IMG/VR virus record: IMGVR_UViG_3300020419_000009 | Coordinates: 35,400 to 99,399 of that record | Strand: one strand, 5' to 3' | Origin: a virus | DNA length: 64,000 bases | In this document: positions 61,369 to 64,000 of the stretch, in pieces | Layout of the letters: each line of letters begins with the position of its first letter | Numbering within the stretch: position 1 is the stretch's first letter | The notes under the pieces: model-generated | Told to the model about the DNA's origin: nothing | Seen by the model: only the letters and a program-made list of their open reading frames with translations | The model's database searches: none | Position numbers and translations under genes: made by a program

Positions 61369-61451
61369 AAATTTCTCCAACATAGGTAAGCATAAAATAA
61401 TCCACCTAGTACTAAAGTTAATAACATTATTTCTGCATCTGATATTATCAT
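61365..61451 (-). CDS. 28-residue membrane peptide
   Basis: An ATG at 61451 preceded by GGAG opens a 28-codon frame. It has ATGA overlaps with the stop of the upstream gene and with the ATG of the dehydrogenase gene. The peptide is one hydrophobic span (MLLTLVLGGLFYAYLCW) with an acidic start. Two exact stop/start overlaps and a ribosome site make it a believable gene. Function unknown. Confidence 0.55.
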   Translation of the reverse strand: MIISDAEIMLLTLVLGGLFYAYLCWRNL

Positions 61452-61717
61452 TTTGCTCTCCATCTATAAACTTCTTCAGTACAGAAGTTTCTCCAAAATT
61501 TACAGTCTGCCAATTTAGCACCTTCAGTAGGTACTGAACAAACTTTTTCATGTTTACTGTTTTCCCAACAATCGCCAGTCACTCCACGCATCTGAACAAA
61601 TTTTGCAAAGCCGTCATCTATTGACAGCATTATCAAAGCTGGTGCTATAAAAAATAATATTATTATCCATAAAAAGGATACTCCAAAGCCTTGATTATGA
61701 TATGGTTGATTACTCAT
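61448..61717 (-). CDS. small membrane protein with Cys-rich outer part
   Basis: The 89-residue protein has one hydrophobic span (VSFLWIIILFFIAPALIML). A polar region with four Cys (GDCWENSKHEKVC, LADCKFWRNFC) follows, suggesting disulfides outside the membrane. It is coupled by short overlaps with its neighbours. Function unknown. Confidence 0.6.
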   Translation of the reverse strand: MSNQPYHNQGFGVSFLWIIILFFIAPALIMLSIDDGFAKFVQMRGVTGDCWENSKHEKVCSVPTEGAKLADCKFWRNFCTEEVYRWRAK

Positions 61718-61943
61718 ATTTTTTCCTTTTAATTTCTTCTTGCATGTCTAACATATTTTGTTTATATTCTTCATATAGTGCTGGATCAGATTTACTGCCA
61801 GTACCGTCTACTCCAAAATTACAACTAACTAAAAGAACAAAAATTAAGCCGATAACCCAACCTGTCTTTTTAGTCAAACTCCAGAAGAGATCATAGGCCT
61901 CTTCTGCTTGTTCTTGTGCAACTTTTTTTACTTCGTCACTCAC
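61710..61943 (-). CDS. small single-span membrane protein
   Basis: The 77-residue protein starts at GTG (GTGA overlap). It has a helical start, one span (GWVIGLIFVLLVSCNFGV) and a charged helical tail (YEEYKQNMLDMQEEIKRKK). The Cys right after the span gives it a lipoprotein-like look, though the long N-terminus argues against that. Function unknown. Confidence 0.58.
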   Translation of the reverse strand: MSDEVKKVAQEQAEEAYDLFWSLTKKTGWVIGLIFVLLVSCNFGVDGTGSKSDPALYEEYKQNMLDMQEEIKRKKYE

Positions 61944-62131
61944 TTAATTTCATCTCCTTCTTTATCATGATAAATTTCACCGGCCATAGCCTGTATTTGC
62001 TCTATGTCATGTTTGAGCATTGCATGGTCATAACTACCATCATGATTTTGATATCTTTTCCTATGAGCTAGTACGGCCATATCGTGCATTGCATTAATTT
62101 TGTTTATAAGTTGTTCTAAACTGTGTATCAT
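61940..62131 (-). CDS. small hypothetical protein
   Basis: GGAG in the end of the polymerase gene places the ATG at 62131 (63 residues). The protein is helical with many His (HSLEQLINKINAMHDMAVLAHRKR cut into two helices). It is the first of four tiny genes between polymerase and the dehydrogenase. Function unknown. Confidence 0.55.
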   Translation of the reverse strand: MIHSLEQLINKINAMHDMAVLAHRKRYQNHDGSYDHAMLKHDIEQIQAMAGEIYHDKEGDEIK

Positions 62132-62132
62132 T

Positions 62133-64000
62133 TTACTCTCCAAAGTCAAAAAGAGTGTTAAACGTATTATTCTGCTTTGTGTTTTCTAAGTCATAGTTTA
62201 ACACACCAATTAAGTTGCCTAATTTATTATCTATTATTGTTTCTTCCATGGCATCATTGTCGAATGGTAGTTCTTTGAACCATTCAGGAAGTCTTAGTTC
62301 ATCAGTTGGATATGCAACTGACGTATAACCTAAAGGATTTTGTTTTAGTTTACATACATTTACTTTCATACCATCAACTATCTCTTGACAGTACTTGTCA
62401 CCGTTCATTCTTTTTAGTGTATTCCAGTTTATACTTGCTCTAACATGACCTGGCATGTTAGCTTTACCTTGTTTTTGTTCTAATCTTTGATAATGTCCTA
62501 TCTTATTTGCACGTTTCGGAGATCCTTTTTCATATCCTGGACGTTGTTTAAATTCTTTTCGAAACTCTGTAATTCTATCTAGTATTTCTTTCTCAGGCTT
62601 GTCAGTTAAAACCATTAGTAATAGTTCACTTAGGAATTCTTGCATGAATACAGGAGTATCCGATCTACGTAGATCAAGACCCATTGCTTTTACCTTACCA
62701 GGTTTGCCATCTGTGTCAGCTCTAAACCCTTCTAAGTCATATACCAGTGCGGCATATCTTTTCTTAGTGATGTATAACCCACTTTCTGCTACAATTTCTC
62801 TACCTGCCGCAATAACATCTGATCTACTTTTAGGACAATGGAATGCTTCTGTCATAAATTTTTCAAAAGTACTGTTTGCCGCTTCGGCAACTTGATCATA
62901 AAGTGTAATAACATTATCTTTTGACCAAGGAATCTTACCAGATGATATGTCTTGTTTTAAAATAGGATATGCACTAAAATAAACTGAGTCAGTATCTCCG
63001 TAAATTACTGCATCTCCTACGTGATCATAAGTACCTGTAATAACCTTGTTTACTTCAGCTGACATGTGTTTAACAATAGTTCTGCCTGATAGTGTAGTTG
63101 ACTGGCCGATACGTTTATCAAAGAATCTACAACCAGGATTAAGAATCGCACCATACAAACTATTCAAATTAATTTTCTTAACCAACTGCCTTTTGTCCCA
63201 ATATTCTATCTCAATATCGTTATTGGCATCTTTTGCTTTTTTAAGTTGTGATTGTAGTTCTTTTCTTTCTTGGTACCAACGTTTTAGTAAACCTGGAATA
63301 ACGCCTTCGTGTTCTGTAGTGAATATAGTACCATTTGAACTTAACATCCAAGGTTTATTACTATCGAAAATTACTTTGTATATCTCAGCACCGCTGAGAA
63401 TGTCTTCTGTACCGTTCTCCCAGTCTACCGTTATAGAGGTATCTCTCTTTTGTTCCATCACTGCATCATATTCTAATGTTGCAAACTTACCTTCCCAAGC
63501 CCCGGCAAAGGATTTTTTCTGTAAGTTCATTGCTTCATTGAGATATTCGTCAGTCATTGTAGGACGAAGTTGTCCTATAATAGTAGCTGGATCCATATTT
63601 AGAGCCCTAATAACCGAAGGATATAGTGAATTCAAGTCCATAGAGCCTATCCATTTATGTAATCCTTTTTTAGGAAAGGCAACATAAGCACCAGCGGCTG
63701 TACTTGCTTCTGGATCACGTTTAGGTCTATTTGGAACTCTCATTCCACGTCTGTGTGCTTCGTTTACAATAGCTTGTTCTGTAACTGCGACAGCACCCAT
63801 AGTTGTCTGTAGCAAAACAGTATTTGCATGAGCAAGTTCGTTACTAAGATCTATAAATCTTAGTTTTTTGTCCAGCTTGTCCAGTAGTGCAGTGTCTTGT
63901 CTGTTGTATTCAATGAACGTTCTGAAGTCATTGTTATAAAGTTGATCGAGGGTACCTTCATAAACAGTCTTCTTTTCGCCAACTTCAAGTTCTCCAATGG
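62133..64000 (-). CDS. 43: family B DNA polymerase, T4 gp43-like, 5' end outside window
   Basis: The frame is open to the right edge, so the gene is truncated; about 620 C-terminal residues are visible. Near the edge the Exo III-type segment EYNRQDTALL is visible, so the proofreading domain is present. Polymerase motifs follow in order: DLNSLYPSVIRALNMDP (motif A), KINLNSLYGAILNPGC (motif B) and IYGDTDSVYFS (motif C). This is the replicative polymerase that works with the gp45 clamp. Confidence 0.93.
   Translation of the reverse strand, partial: IGELEVGEKKTVYEGTLDQLYNNDFRTFIEYNRQDTALLDKLDKKLRFIDLSNELAHANTVLLQTTMGAVAVTEQAIVNEAHRRGMRVPNRPKRDPEASTAAGAYVAFPKKGLHKWIGSMDLNSLYPSVIRALNMDPATIIGQLRPTMTDEYLNEAMNLQKKSFAGAWEGKFATLEYDAVMEQKRDTSITVDWENGTEDILSGAEIYKVIFDSNKPWMLSSNGTIFTTEHEGVIPGLLKRWYQERKELQSQLKKAKDANNDIEIEYWDKRQLVKKINLNSLYGAILNPGCRFFDKRIGQSTTLSGRTIVKHMSAEVNKVITGTYDHVGDAVIYGDTDSVYFSAYPILKQDISSGKIPWSKDNVITLYDQVAEAANSTFEKFMTEAFHCPKSRSDVIAAGREIVAESGLYITKKRYAALVYDLEGFRADTDGKPGKVKAMGLDLRRSDTPVFMQEFLSELLLMVLTDKPEKEILDRITEFRKEFKQRPGYEKGSPKRANKIGHYQRLEQKQGKANMPGHVRASINWNTLKRMNGDKYCQEIVDGMKVNVCKLKQNPLGYTSVAYPTDELRLPEWFKELPFDNDAMEETIIDNKLGNLIGVLNYDLENTKQNNTFNTLFDFGE

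Noticed and set aside
1-64000. tRNA genes, CRISPR arrays, integrase or lysogeny genes
   Set aside because: None was seen; intergenic gaps are nearly all under 120 bases and contain only promoter-like or hairpin sequence.

Overview
The window is part of an AT-rich T4-like marine myovirus genome. The evidence is a T4-type sliding clamp (gp45), a family B DNA polymerase running off the right edge, a FEN-family 5'-3' exonuclease, large tail-fibre genes, a MoxR/VWA pair and many small tightly overlapping genes. The low GC and gene content suggest a virus of an AT-rich marine bacterium (SAR11/Pelagibacter or a picocyanobacterium). The host cannot be fixed from the sequence, and no photosynthesis genes are seen. 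There are no integrase, repressor, tRNA or CRISPR features.

Layout. (1) 1-11125 (+): tail/baseplate-type structural genes. They start with a giant protein cut by the left edge and include three tandem tail-fibre paralogues that share an N-terminal anchor. (2) 11162-26557 (+): one long run of overlapping genes. It holds DxD glycosyltransferase-like proteins, eight radical SAM enzymes (SPASM/twitch types), a methyltransferase, a minimal kinase and a PP-loop ATPase with a QueC-like zinc site. (3) 26595-37124 (+, with one reversed nitroreductase-like gene): two more radical SAM enzymes (one with a B12-binding-like N-terminus), eight Fe(II)/2-oxoglutarate (2OG) oxygenases, a short PLP aminotransferase, a PAPS sulfotransferase-like protein and a methyltransferase. 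(4) 37081-42062 (-): a tail-fibre gene followed by a fatty-acid desaturase, a GNAT-like protein, a short Rossmann dehydrogenase and four more 2OG oxygenases. (5) 42114-64000 (-): the early/replication side. It contains conserved small proteins, VWA and MoxR, the exonuclease, a 7-deazaguanine pathway (FolE, QueD, QueE, DpdA-like transglycosylase), a PRTase, a HIT protein, a glycosyltransferase, the sliding clamp, a three-gene nucleotide-sugar cassette and DNA polymerase.

How they fit together. The early genes sit behind near-consensus host sigma-70 promoters (TTGAC[A/T], 16-17 nt spacer, TATAAT-like), seen before VWA, MoxR, the exonuclease, folE, queD and the clamp. The structural genes have NATAAATA candidates resembling T4-type late promoters. 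FolE, QueD, QueE and the DpdA-like protein could place 7-deazaguanine bases in phage DNA.

The most unusual part is 11.5-39.4 kb. There, 10 radical SAM enzymes, 12 2OG oxygenases, glycosyl-, methyl- and sulfotransferase-like proteins, a kinase and an aminotransferase are packed between two sets of tail-fibre genes. This looks like a phage-encoded biosynthetic or decoration pathway whose product is unknown. Function of individual members is assigned only at fold/family level.
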